The position numbers and the translations under genes are program-made. 64,000 nucleotides of DNA, taken from NCBI GenBank assembly GCA_030063045.1, contig JAQSEB010000001.1, positions 4,712,001 through 4,776,000 of the forward strand. The letters are read 5' to 3'. The DNA comes from Pratylenchus scribneri (lineage: Eukaryota; Nematoda; Chromadorea; Rhabditida; Pratylenchidae). The notes under the pieces were generated by a model. It worked only from the letters and a program-made list of their open reading frames with translations, was not told the DNA's origin and did no database searches. Position 1 is the stretch's first letter. Every line of letters begins with the position of its first letter. Shown here piece by piece: positions 22,320 to 33,617 of this stretch.

Positions 22320-22564
22320 GTACTTGTCGGTTATCCGCCCACAGATTGTTTTGAAATGAAGGGTCCTCCTCTTATGGCTGGTTAGGAATTAGGATTAGGG
22401 TCACGTGAGATGATACCCTCTCCCTAGATGACTTTAACCCTATACCGGATGACACATGGGTTACCGTAACCATTCCTATGTTGGCCCCAAAAATCTGGAC
22501 AAGTATCAGAATAAATTTGTATTTTTATTCTTCGAAATAATTCAATTAAAATAATGAATTTCCT

Positions 22565-25515
22565 TTAAAAAGTTCCACCAGTGAAATGTTTGTTTGTTGT
22601 TGGATGCCCTTTTGCAATTTGTGTTACGGCCATATGGCCTTTTTTCAGCCCAATCCACGGGCTCAATCCCACTACATTTTTTGTAACCGCAGCCACAGTT
22701 TGTGGATTTATTGGAATTTTATAGCCAAAAATGGCTCCATAAAATGAGAGAAAATGTTGCTTTACCTGAGAATAAATATAAATTACTGAAAAATTTAGTA
22801 AATTTCCTCTCACTTCTTTATTCATTGTCAAATAAATGAGGGCATTGGCCGAACAATTGCCAATTTCGAAGAATGCTGTCAGCGAGTACCATTGTGGATC
22901 ATTTTTTGACACAATCAAGGGTAAAATCCGAAATGAGACCCAGGCGGCTTCAAATAGGAAATAATATTTATTTTTAATATATTTGCTGTAGGCGTTATTG
23001 GAAATTGGGCATTAACGGAATTGCCCATACCCAGGGCCTTTTAGCTGATCAGCAATTTGGGAAATCTCGGTATCTAGATGTTATACAAACTAGAGAATAG
23101 GCTCATTCGATTCGGCATGGTCGGATTGTAAGAAATTTCAATTTCAGAGCGATATGACCGAGTTTAATAACCTCTTCCACTAATTCCTATCCCGCCAGCG
23201 GTATGACCGAGTTTAATAACCTCTTCCACTAATTCCTATCCCGCCAGCGGTATGACCGAGTTTAATAACCTCTTCCACTAATTCCTATCCCGCCCCCGGC
23301 ACCCTACCCCAACCCTAAACCCACTAAACCGGTCTGCTGAAATTGAAATTTCATATACCGTATTTTTATTTTTCCTATTAGTAACCTGGGCTACTATTTA
23401 ATAGGGCTCAATTTGTCAAAAAGTTCATCTTGCTAAGAGGTACAGTGCCTCAAATTCGAGGGGGTGTTGGTTACTAATAGGAAAAATACGGTAATAAATA
23501 GTCTATGCCGAGTTCGAATGAGCCTATTTTTGAGTATTTAAGTTGCCTAGAAGCCGAAATTTCCAAAATTGCCCAGCTATAGTGTCTGATAATTCAGGAA
23601 ATGCCCAATTTTCAAGATTTCCCATATCATTTATATTTTATACCAATGAAAAACGAGGAGATCAAAGCGAATTGGATGGCATAACGGACTTCGGCAATTC
23701 GCCGACTTTGCGCCAATTCCCGGTTATTTTGCAATGCTTTACTTCGATTTGTTTTGAGCACTTTCAAGAAAATCTAATATAAATTAATAAAAATTTAATT
23801 TGTTATTAATTATTTACAATTCCATAGCAAATGAAGAGAACAGCGGAAGTGAAAATGTTCAATGGCAAATCCATCACCCAATTTTTATAATTTATTTCCG
23901 ATTCATTTGCTGATTTCCATGCAAAAAATTGATAGGAAAAAAAGGCAAAGGAATAATTGGTTCTGTGAGAAATGGAAAATATAAAATATTTTATAATAAT
24001 ACTAGTATTTTTCTATTATATTTCCCAGAGCCCCTCTAGGCTCTAGGGTGGCTATTACGGTACACTAAAAATGGGCGACGACTCAACTGGGCGACATCGC
24101 TTGTAACTAATTAAAATTGAAACTGATAAAAATGATTTTAATGTCAAATTAAAGAGCTCACTGCTGCCTATCTTCTGATGATATAAAATTTATTTGGATT
24201 AATTAAGATTTTGTGGAATTATGTTCAAAAAACAATGAAAAATTCGCAAATTTATAATAATAGTTTTCTTTTAATTGCTTTTTAAAGTAAAACTCTGCTA
24301 ATTCTGAACCAAATCAAATAAATCTTATATCAATTGATAGCCAGCAGTGAGATCTTTAATTTGCACCAAATCATCAATATCGGTTTCGTCATTAATGAGC
24401 TACAAGCGGCGACGACCAGTTGAGATGTCGCCTAGAGTTGATAGTTGAACGGGTCAGGGATTTTAGAGTGGGCTTGGGAGTGAAATTATAATAAAAATAG
24501 GTATTGTCTTCTACTCGGGAATGGGCTATAGAAAAAATACGGTATTTTTACAGACCTGCAACATGGAAGAACAAAATCGGCAATGAAAGTGAGAAATGTG
24601 GCCAGAGGGAAAATGCAAAGAGCAATGCATTTGACGGCGAATTTGTCAATCAAATAAGATTTTCTGGGAAAGGCAATGGCCACAAGGCTGGAAAAACCGT
24701 AAAAATAATATTTGGAAAATGGGAGGACCGATTCAAAGCCATCGAAATGAGAATCAACAGTGCGGAATACCATTGAATTTGGAAAATGAACATGAACAGG
24801 AGCCAAATTGGTTGATTTGGTTGGGCCATTGGCAAAATATAGTCCTGTAAAATTAATTTGAAAAATGCATTCAACAATTATTTCTTTAATGATATCTTTT
24901 TCTCAATCACTATTAATAATCATTTTGCCGCCGATCTATTTAGGAAATCTCGACTTCTAGTAATTTTCGTTCAGACCAAAAGTAGGTTAATTAGACTCAG
25001 CATGGTCGAAATTTCAATTTCAGACTCCTTTGAGCTTGTTTAATAACACTTTCCGCTAGATTTCCATCCCACCTTCGACACCCTATTCCTAGCCCTAACC
25101 TTAAATAGGTCTGAAATTGAAATTTCATAGATTAAATCGACCATGCCGAATCGATTGTCCTATTCTCGAGTCCCTGGGTTACCTAGAAGTTGAGGTTCTT
25201 AAAATCGGCCGGAATCATGAATTTTTACGGGATAGGCCAATTAACGAAATCGGCTTTAACTAATATATTTCGAATTTGAATAAAATGAAAAATTACCTGC
25301 GTAATGGATGTTGGCGTAAGGAAGAAGAGAATGCCCGCATTTTGGAGGCAATCACTGAACAAATTCAGCGCAGAAAGCAAATAAATTGGATTGGATCTTG
25401 GCAATTTGGAGCGCAAAAGGACAATGAGAATGGCCAAATTCACGGCGAAAGAGGCGCCGGAACAAAGACCCAACAATGTGCCCAAAACATGGGAAACGAA
25501 TGGAGTTGGGGGCAT
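22565..25515 (-). CDS. Serpentine chemoreceptor GPCR A (Srx-like), paralogue of GPCR B
   Basis: Seven exons (minus): 25515-25297, 24844-24729, 24687-24556, 23962-23818, 23773-23644, 22947-22814 and 22765-22565. All junctions keep frame; 358 residues. Seven hydrophobic segments are visible: TM1 from LGTLLGLCSGASFAVNL, TM2 around YLLSALNLFSDCLQNAG, TM3 ending ILISMALNR, TM4 with LATFLTFIADFVLPCC, TM5 with DLPLNIFTSAVLFICYGI, TM6 after RRIAEVRYAIQFALISSFF and TM7 with GNCSANALIYLTMNKE. Exon order, intron phases and most of the sequence match GPCR B 30 kb away, so they are duplicates. Nematode serpentine receptors of this kind are mostly sensory chemoreceptors; the Srx assignment rests on memory of the family pattern. 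The start at 25515 matches the paralogue; an upstream in-frame ATG (25602) would add 29 residues. The introns hold several MITEs. Confidence 0.83.
23088..23532. repeat. Palindromic MITE, family M1, carrying a tandem repeat and a nested element
   Basis: Outer arms GAATAGGCTCATTCGATTCG (about 23095) and TTCGAATGAGCCTATTTTTG (about 23512) are inverted. The interior holds three copies of a ~51-bp unit (CGGTATGACCGAGTTTAATA, 23145-23300) and a nested fold-back at 23356-23493. It occupies the intron between GPCR A exons 5 and 6. Confidence 0.7.
23356..23493. mobile_element. Nested fold-back element with CCGTATTTTT ends
   Basis: Begins TACCGTATTTTTATTTTTCC and ends GGAAAAATACGGTA, with TATTAGTAACC and GGTTACTAATA just inside. 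It splits one arm of the surrounding M1 element, so it is younger. The TA at both ends fits a TA target duplication of the Tc1/mariner kind. The ends resemble those of 31486-31671. Confidence 0.65.
24073..24433. repeat. Palindromic MITE, family M3, in a GPCR A intron
   Basis: Arms GGGCGACGACTCAACTGGGC (24073) and, inverted, GGCGACGACCAGTTGAGATG (about 24408) plus GAGCTCACTGCTGCC and its inverted counterpart extend about 100 bp each. Lies in the intron 23963-24555. Confidence 0.65.
24975..25190. repeat. Short M1 MITE in GPCR A intron 1
   Basis: Left arm AGACTCAGCATGGTCGAAAT and right arm ATTAAATCGACCATGCCGAA are inverted, with GAAATTTCAATT and complement inside. It shares ends with the other M1 copies. 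Confidence 0.6.
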
Positions 25516-25602
25516 TGGAAATAAGAATGGTGGGTGGCTTAAATGGAAATCATTTTTATATGTTTTTTTATTGTTATTATTTTCATATGAACATTTTCCC
25601 AT

Positions 25603-27015
25603 TGAATTGTATTTGTAGTATTTAACGAGAAAATATAAATAAAATAATATTTTCCACCCAGTTGAAGAAAAAGAATTTACAATAGAATAAAAGCTAATAA
25701 TTTAAAAATTAATTGAAATTTAAAAAAGAGAGATTTTTGCCGAAAGCTTAAAACTTTATAATGCCTGATTTTGAATATAAGCCACCATTCAATAGAGCTT
25801 GCCGAGACTCATCTATTGTATGAATGATATAGTTTGTTACGGTTTGGTTTGGTTAAAAATGAAAGTATTAAACAATCTTCTTAATTTCAAACCATATTTG
25901 TTTATAGTTTAATTTTTTAGTTTTGATTTCCGACAATCTATAAGGAAAATGTGTTTATGAATACAGATTACTCGATACGCTTTGATGAGCTCAATCGAAA
26001 GGTATACAGTAAGGTTTATAGAGTCCAAGATCAAGCATTAAAAAATTAAAAGCATTCGGAAAAATCCGATCTATCTGCAAAAAGAATTCACCTTTTCGGT
26101 AAAAACCACACCCTTAAAAATATGGAGGACAGGATATGAAACAAGAGAGTAGGATGTAGCATGGACAACTGGACGGAATCAATCTCCTATTGGCTTCCAC
26201 AAAATTCAATTTACATTTTGACTATTTTATATTTTATTAGCTTTTGGTATAAAATCCGAACTTTCATCAAAAAATCCAATCTATCGGCATTCGGCATAAA
26301 TACTTAACTTTTTGGGTAAAAACCGCACTCTAAAATATGATGGATAGGAAAAATGAAAGAAGAAAGGACTTGTTGGGTGGAATTGAAATTGAAACTTGAA
26401 TAATATTTGGCTTCCACAAAATTCAATTGCCTATTTAATTTTATTTGTGGTTTATAAGGTCTAAGATTAAACATTAAAAAGTTAAAGGTTTTGGGGAAAA
26501 AACTTTCAGCAAAAAGAATTAACTTTTTCGGTAAAAACGAAACTCTTAAAAAATATTATGAGGATATGAAACATGAGAGTAGGACTTTTGGCATTCACAA
26601 AATTAAATTCACATTTTTGACTATTTATATTTAATTTTATTGGGCAAATTGGGCAAAAAAACACAAAATTATTAAATTAAATTGTGGGCGAATGTCCATC
26701 GCCTCCTTAACATTTTCACTCATATTCGATTAATTGAATTAAATGAATGGAATAAAATATTAAAATTGAGAAAAACACAAATTTCCCAACCATATGAAAA
26801 TTGTGGGATTCGAATTTAAAACATTTCCCTAGACAGATTGGAAATTGAAACTGCGAATTTTATATGTAAATATTTTGAATTTTAATAATTCAAAATAATA
26901 TCAAAAATTCGTCATTTTTTGAATGCTTAATATTATTTTAGGTTATGGCTACATATTTATCAAATTATTTAATGTAAATAAGTACCAATGTAAATATTTT
27001 GAAAGAGTTGTATAT
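25603..27015. other. Intergenic with a diverged repeated segment
   Basis: No gene seen. A segment with CAAAAAGAATTCACCTTTTC and TAAAAACCACACCCTTAAAA occurs about three times in diverged form between 25985 and 26640. Part of 25826-26050 resembles 48340-48490 (family M2). Confidence 0.45.
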
Positions 27016-27023
27016 CAATGCCT

Positions 27024-27193
27024 CAGGGCTGTGCAGGTGCCGGCTGAGACCCGGCACGGCACGGCACGTGCCGGCCTTCGGCCGGCACGGCACGGCACCG
27101 TTCAGACCGTGCCGAGCTTAGGCCGGCACGGCACAGCACGTGCCGTGCCGTGCCGTGCCGGCACGTGCCGGTGCCGGCACCTGCACAGCCCTG
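27024..27193. mobile_element. hAT-like fold-back element made of GGCAC words
   Basis: 170 bp. Ends CAGGGCTGTGCAGGTGCCGG and its perfect complement. Exact 8-bp target duplication CAATGCCT at 27016-27023 and 27194-27201. The interior is almost wholly GGCAC/GTGCC in both orientations, sharply GC-rich against its surroundings. Non-coding; the open frame read across it is a repeat by-product. Confidence 0.88.
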
Positions 27194-27201
27194 CAATGCC
27201 T

Positions 27202-28402
27202 ATAAGAGCTTCACTCCTATTCATCTTACTTACTGTACCCCCACTTTTTGCCTAATCGCCCCTTCACCCTATCAATCATATATTGCCCCTTCCCATTAAA
27301 AATGTTTTGGTTTTGATTCACTTTTCCCTACGCATTGACGATGATTATATTATCATATATTTTTCGCACATAAATAAATATAATCTGAAGACTATCACCT
27401 AATCCCCATCTCCTAATCTTGGGCCACTAGGGACTTAGGCCCCGGCCCCGGAGCGAGAGCTAGGTCCACTCTCGCTCTGAACAAACTTTAGTCCCAGGTA
27501 ATTGGGAAACTATAATTGTAATTATTCAAAATTTTCAAAAATTCGTCATTTTATAAATGACTTTTTAATATTATTTTAAATTACTCAACTAATGTGAGTA
27601 TTGCCGATCAAACGGCAATTAAAATGACATTTGCATTTGCATTATTGTACGCATATCTAATAAACTTTCGATGAGTGTCCCTTTAACGGAAATGGCACTG
27701 CACAACATTGTGAGAATTTGTGACTGAAAATTTATAGCCAATGAGAAAAATTGGCATCAAAATCAAAAAATTAGTGTATTATCCATATTGGAGTGGGCGG
27801 AAATTGTGTTGTACAAATAAATAATTCAAAATAATATAAAATTAAACATCAAAAATACTGAAAATAGCTTCAAACAAAGTTATCATTTGATTATTACTAT
27901 TTTAGGCAGACCAATTTAAATTCCATCATGATTCATGACAAAGCTAATTGGCACAATATAATAACAGCCGGAATAAAACTAAAATACATAAGCAGCATAA
28001 GAGCCTAAAAAATTGTTTAAGACTAATTTCAAACTTAAGCCGAATTTTCAATTATAAATTTTTAAAATTATTTTTAATTTTTCTGAACAATTTATACCTT
28101 TTTTATGACTGTTTTTCGATGAAAGAATGAAGAGAATTTTTATAATAATTTTTTTTATATACGACCGGAAACCAAACACTAATAAAAAAAAAATGTGAAA
28201 ACGCGGAATTTACTGTATTATTTTTATTTTTATCTGTTTATTACACAATTTGACGCGTTCCTTCCAATACAGAACAATTTCTGATTGGTCCAGATTTCAG
28301 AATCGCCTTTACCTATTAGAATTCTCCAATCTATCTCCTATTGCTGTGGCTTAGCTCAGCCGGTTTATTTGATTGGGCATCAGACCTGGTCAACAGCAAC
28401 AG
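27202..28402. other. Intergenic, repeats only
   Basis: No gene recognised. A small inverted repeat around CGGAGCGAGAGCTAGG and CACTCTCGCTCTG lies at about 27430-27505. The segment 28110-28275 is similar to 35325-35485 (both with GCGGAATTTACTGT and TTATTACACAATTTGA). A tRNA-like stretch GGCTTAGCTCAGCCGG at about 28349 has no matching T arm. Confidence 0.45.
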
Positions 28403-29321
28403 CAGGGCAGGGCAAAATCGAAAAATAAAAAACGGTAGACGATAACGGTAGACGGTACGGTTTAAAAAGACGGTGACGATAAACGGTACGATAAAAAATA
28501 GGCCAAAAACACGGTATTTGGCGGTAAACGGTAACGGTAAACGGTAAAATAAAAATTTATTTAAAAATTTTTTTATAAGTAATTAAAATTAAAAATTTAT
28601 TAATTATGCTTTAGTAAAAAAGTTTTTCAATGTTTTCTATTTTCAAACTCTATCAAATTGATGAAAATCTCCCAAGTTGTTGAAAAAAAAGACTAATTGG
28701 GTAGTTATAGTTTGGGGCATTAATATTTAGCAAAAATTGCACCTGAAGGGAGAGTTAGATGAGCTTTCTAATTTTTGAAGATGGTTCTTTTCTTTGTTAT
28801 TATTATTATTTTAAATGATCAAATCAAAAAATGATTTTAATTATCTTGAAAGATAATTAATTGGGCTACGGGAGAAAAATTTTTATCAAAAATGGCCCTG
28901 ACAGGGAAAATTTTACCCAAAAATGGCCCCGATAGGGAAAAATTTTAGTCAAAATTGGCCCTGACAGGGAAAATTTTAACCAAAAATGGCCCCGATAGGG
29001 AAAAATTTTAGTCAAAATTGGCCCTGACAGGGAAAATTTTAACCAAAAATGGCCCCGATAGGGAAAAATTTTAGTCAAAATTGGCCCTGACAGGGAAAAT
29101 TTTAACCAAAAATGGCCCCGATAGGGAAAAATTTTAGTCAAAAATGGCCTTGAACTCAAAAAATAAAATTAATTTTCCCTTCTGAAAATGCCATTCTTAG
29201 GGGTCTATTTTCGGACGGTAAAAACCAAAAAACGGTAGACGATAACGGTAAACGGTAAGGCCAAAAAACACGGTATTTGGCGGTAAACGGTGACGGTAAA
29301 CGGTGACGGTGCCCAGCCCTG
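28403..29321. mobile_element. hAT-like fold-back element made of ACGGTAAACGGT words, with an internal 62-bp tandem array
   Basis: 919 bp. Ends CAGGGCAGGGCA and TGCCCAGCCCTG; exact 8-bp target duplication AGCAACAG at 28395-28402 and 29322-29329. Both ends carry direct copies of ACGGTAGACGATAACGGTAG and TTTGGCGGTAAACGGT. The centre holds about four copies of a ~62-bp unit (28872-29150) with GGCCCCGATAGGGAAAAATT and GGCCCTGACAGGGAAAATTT. The frame read through the array (LTKIFPYRGHFWLKF repeated) is a repeat artefact. Confidence 0.85.
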
Positions 29322-29447
29322 AGCAACAGCCTCCTCAGAAGTCATCAATTATTATAAATTATATAAATAGACAGATTTTTTAACCAAAAAGTCTTATTTA
29401 TCTTTAACGTAAATTAAAATTCCATATAGAATGGATATATCAAATTA

Positions 29448-32376
29448 TTAATCTATTCTCTTCTTGTCACATCTATCAACATCGGTGGATGAATGTGAGA
29501 TTATTTCCATATTTGCGGTCGCATCGCCGGTAATCTGAATTAAAATTTTTAGAATTAAGTTATTACTCAAAATTCATTCCAACCTGAACAAAACGGATTT
29601 TGCTGCCTAAATCTTCAGGACGACGAATTATGACACCACCAATCGCCACATAATCCATACTCATCACATCGTACATGCAGATTTTAACAGCTGTATCATC
29701 ATGATATATGATCACTGCCTTAAATTCTGAGCCAGCATTATAAGAAGGGGTCACATTTTGTACGGGAAATGCCTTGAAAAATTCAATATAATGAAATAAT
29801 CAAAAATTAATAACCCCCGGAACAGGAAATTTATAGTAATGCGGTTCAATGCCAACTTCCAATTCGAAAATGAGATTGTACGATCCATTGGACAGTCGAC
29901 TCCAAAGCTTGATTGAAAAGTTTTTGGCATTGTCATTGACTTGGCCTTGGAACAATAATGCACTCTCATTACTGTAACTGAGTCCATCGCCCTCAATCAC
30001 CCAGTTATTTAATGCTTTACTGTAATTGTCATTCCAATATTTGAAATCGCCTTTGACCTGGAAAAAATAAATGAATTGATGTGCAAAATGCATAAGCAAC
30101 TTTAATGAGGTGTGGATTTTCAAAGGCAATTTCGGTGCCTTCATTCAAATTCATGGGTACTGGTCCATGGCAATTCACATTCAACGTTATTCCATTTGCG
30201 CTCAAAATGACCTCAAAATGGAATGGGGCACCTCGGACAAAATGATTTGGAATTTTTTGCGTTTCATTAAAAAAAGGCGGGATCCATTCATTGTTCTTAA
30301 AAACATATTTTAAATGAACAATTTCAAATAATAAAAATACAATTTTTTGCTGAAAAAAGATGTATTTTTTTCCAAAATCAACGGTGAACCGCATTCCCTG
30401 GCATTTATTTTCCTTGGGATCTGCAAGAAATCACGTGCAATCTATTTAACTTAAAATAAACCAAATTGGTCAACAATTTCAAATGTGAAATTTTGGGCAT
30501 CTGGCTTGATGATTCCATCCAAAATGACAGTAAAATTCACATAAATGGTAGTAGGATATTCGATTTGTTCATCTTTTATTTCAGGCATCTTTGGATTTGG
30601 CACTTGTGCAGTTGGTTGATTGAACTGCAAAATATTTGGAATAAATATGAGAAAATTTGAATTTTATACAAAAGCCCGGATATGTTGACAGCATTCAGAT
30701 TTGCGGACGAAGAGTTCGAAATGATCAATACCATCTTTTGACGGCAACATGTCCAAACCAAGGCTCCAAATGCCAGCATAATTTTGCCTAAAGTCCAGCC
30801 ACATGAATATTATAGAAAATTTTTAATAATTTATTTACAATCTTTCTTGCATTGCCTGGCGTTTCATGAATAATCCCTTCAGCTTTTCATTACCTTCTTG
30901 GGGAATTCGGTTGTCTGCCTCTTCTGCCTCTCCAAAATGATCATTTTTCCAATCCATGAAGTCACGATATGGATCTGAAGAGCGAAAAATTTTGATGGGC
31001 GAAATTCAATTGTAATACCAAATGTTTTGGAGAGGAAACTTTCGCCAACATCCTTGGCACTGGCCAATTTATAGAAAAGCCATTGCAAAGTTTCCATTCC
31101 GCCGTCGATTGTGAAGCTGGACAATTTGAATTAAATTTTGATAAGAGGTGGAAAAACCAACGTTCGATTGGTGGTGGAAAAACGGAACACCCATTTTTGT
31201 TGATCATTCTTATTGATCAACATTCCATGCCAATCGGGACCAGCCAGCTCTTGGCATTGCTTTGCCACTCCATTACCGGCCAAATTGCGCAGTTCATATT
31301 GTCGAGTGGGCTGCATACCAATGGGCAACATTTCACTCTTTTCAAGTTGGCTGCGGTAACAGATCAGAAGACTGAAAAATGAATTTATGGAATTATTTAT
31401 AAGATTGCCAAAAGATTTTATTACACCTTTTTTTTCTATCAATGAATTTATCGAAACGATTATTAAACAATTCTTACAATTATACAGTATTACCTCTTTT
31501 AAGACCCCGGGGAGCCTCAAAAATTGGGAAAATTTAGGGTCTGACTTCTTAATTTGTGGACATTTTTGAACAGTGGATTTTGTAGAGCTTTAGGGAACAA
31601 AGAAAATGCAGGTCCTCAAAGTCGAGACCGGGGAATTAATAGGGAGAGGGGCTTTAAAAGAGGTAATACGGCAGTCATAAAATTTAAGGAAAAATTATTA
31701 CTTGATTTTTTAAAATTTTCAATTTTTATCTATACAAAAGTTTATTTATTTTGCCAAAATCGTTATTTACTAATTTTTTATGTAATAATTAATTAAATAA
31801 ATTTCAAAACAATTTCGAAAATAATCGAAAGTAGTCTCCATCCGGGTATGCGACGGTTTGTGGCGGGCCGGTTTGTGGCGAACTAGTTTTTGCTTTATAA
31901 CTCATTTTAATCTGAACTGTTTTGGAATGTTTTTATATTCATTTGATAGAGCAATGTATTATCTATCGAATGCTATAAAAATCATTTTATATTATTCAAA
32001 ATAAAGAAAGTTATGAGCTATTGAATAAAAGTGGGCAAAATGGTGTCAATTTTGAAGGTTTTTGAATTTTTAAAAATGCAAAAATATGCTTTATAATTTG
32101 ATTTTTATATGGGCTGATAGAGAATTTTTTAATTCCCCTCAGTTACCCGTCCATTCCATCCGCGCCACCCCCACAAGATTGATATTCCTGGAGGTAAAAT
32201 GCCAAGCTGAAGTGATGCAAATGGAAGTAGCCGGGCTGTGCCATGCGTTGGTCCTTCACAAAATATTCGGTGATCAAGTTCTTTCCATTTTGGAGCTCAA
32301 GTGATCCATCACCGGCGAAACATTCCTTTTGGATAAGGATTGTGGCCAAAAGGAGGACCAATTCAAGGAAATACAT
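29448..32376 (-). CDS. Secreted protein with two C-terminal galectin-like domains
   Basis: Eleven exons (minus): 32376-32147, 31371-31162, 31116-31019, 30974-30839, 30787-30670, 30624-30462, 30420-30341, 30295-30101, 30057-29815, 29772-29584 and 29534-29448. All junctions keep frame; 582 residues; several introns are only 43-45 nt. The N terminus MYFLELVLLLATILIQKE, with CFAG after it, is a signal peptide, so the protein enters the secretory route. The first ~250 residues are unrecognised. The next part resembles a galectin fold: TIYVNFTVILDGIIKP, then NNEWIPPFFNE and FVRGAPFHFEVILSANGITL followed by NVN. A second unit has AKNFSIKLWS, YNLIFELEVGI and FKAVIIYHDDTAVKI. The canonical sugar-binding HxNPR and WGxE residues are absent, so binding, if any, is not classical. 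The domain call is by pattern only and could be another beta-sandwich family. Confidence 0.7.
31486..31671. mobile_element. Fold-back MITE in intron 1 of the galectin-like gene
   Basis: Ends TATTACCTCTTTTAAGACCC and GGGCTTTAAAAGAGGTAATA are inverted repeats. Inner words GTCTGACTTC and GTCGAGAC are also part-complementary. Similar outer wording (CCGTATT) to the nested element at 23356-23493. Confidence 0.6.
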
Positions 32377-33617
32377 TTTAGGGAAATAAAAAAGGACAAA
32401 ATATTTTTTATCCTTTTTAGAGGGGATCGGAGAGGGGATAGGGAAGAAGGAATGAAATTGGATGGACTGGGGAGTAACTAATTTTCAAAGCGAACAACAA
32501 ATTTAATGAATAATTATTGGCCTACTATATTTGGATTGGACCATCCAACCGCGGGATGGGATGTGGGTGATGATTGTACATTGATGGGCCAAAAATGGGA
32601 TCATTTTTATTTTTTAACGTCAATTTGGTCAAAAAAACATTTGGATGGGAATGGGCAATATTGGAACGGACCAGATTGAAAAAGATGATTCAATTTTGGA
32701 CGATTTCTTTTTTTTTTGCTTGTAATTTTTGCACTAAATTTTGGGGGCTCCATTTTTGGGACGAGATGATCTGTCGTGAGAAAATTATTTTTATTAATAG
32801 GCTTGACTCTGTTGAACAATTCTGTACAATTTTTGGGTGTATGAAATAAATAAATAATAAATATATTTAATTGAAATTGAAAGGGATAAAAGGCAAAAAA
32901 TGTTTGGTTTTGAATAGGCTTTAAAAATATAAAATAAAAAAATGAATAAAAAAAATGATAAAAACAAATGTTTTTGGAAAAATAAAAACATAAATTATTT
33001 TTGGAATGCAACAAAAAATGTTTGGGAAAATAAAAATCAAATTTTTGAAAATACTAAAACTTTATTGTGGATTTTCCTGAATATAATATTCCTTTTCCTT
33101 CTTACAAATCAAACCAAATCCCTTTTCTTTTCTTTTAGTTTATTTTTAGTAAACACAGATTTTACAAGAACAATATTCTTGATATATAATTTAGTAAAAA
33201 TGAATTAAGGAAATACGAAATTATATAGAAAAAATAAAAATTGATCCATTGAAAAATGTTGTTCAATTTAAAAACGAAATTTTCTATCCCTTCCTAATCT
33301 CAATCCTATTTTTTACAACAATTGTTTGAGATTTGAGTTGTTTTTCTTCTGCTGACTCCATTCACATTTTCATCATACCACCCAAAGGAAAGAAGTGATT
33401 CAACTCTCGATATATTTATATTCGTCTTTATGATCAAGAAAGGTTTTCGGATGAGACTAAAAGAATGGAAATGCGTGTGTCATGGTTAAAAATTTTCAAA
33501 AGATAAAAGTACCAAAATATTTCATAGATTGATATATTTCTTAAGTACATTTTTTTTCTTAAATATTTTGATCAATTTGAAATAATTTTAATACTATTTT
33601 TAAAAGAAAATATAAAT
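32377..33617. other. Divergent intergenic region
   Basis: Separates the minus-strand galectin-like gene from the plus-strand membrane protein gene, so promoters of both should lie here. Very AT-rich; no repeat or motif that I can name. Confidence 0.4.

Noticed and set aside
26923..27255. Plus frame with Arg/Thr/Gly repeats
   Set aside because: Crosses the GGCAC fold-back element at 27024-27193, an insertion with an exact target duplication.
28340..28402. tRNA-like A-box stretch (GGCTTAGCTCAGCCGG)
   Set aside because: No B box follows, even after joining across the fold-back insertion; not called as a tRNA.
28866..29159. Repetitive frame with LTKIFPYRGHFWLKF units
   Set aside because: Arises from the 62-bp tandem array inside a fold-back element; no start context, splice or homology support.
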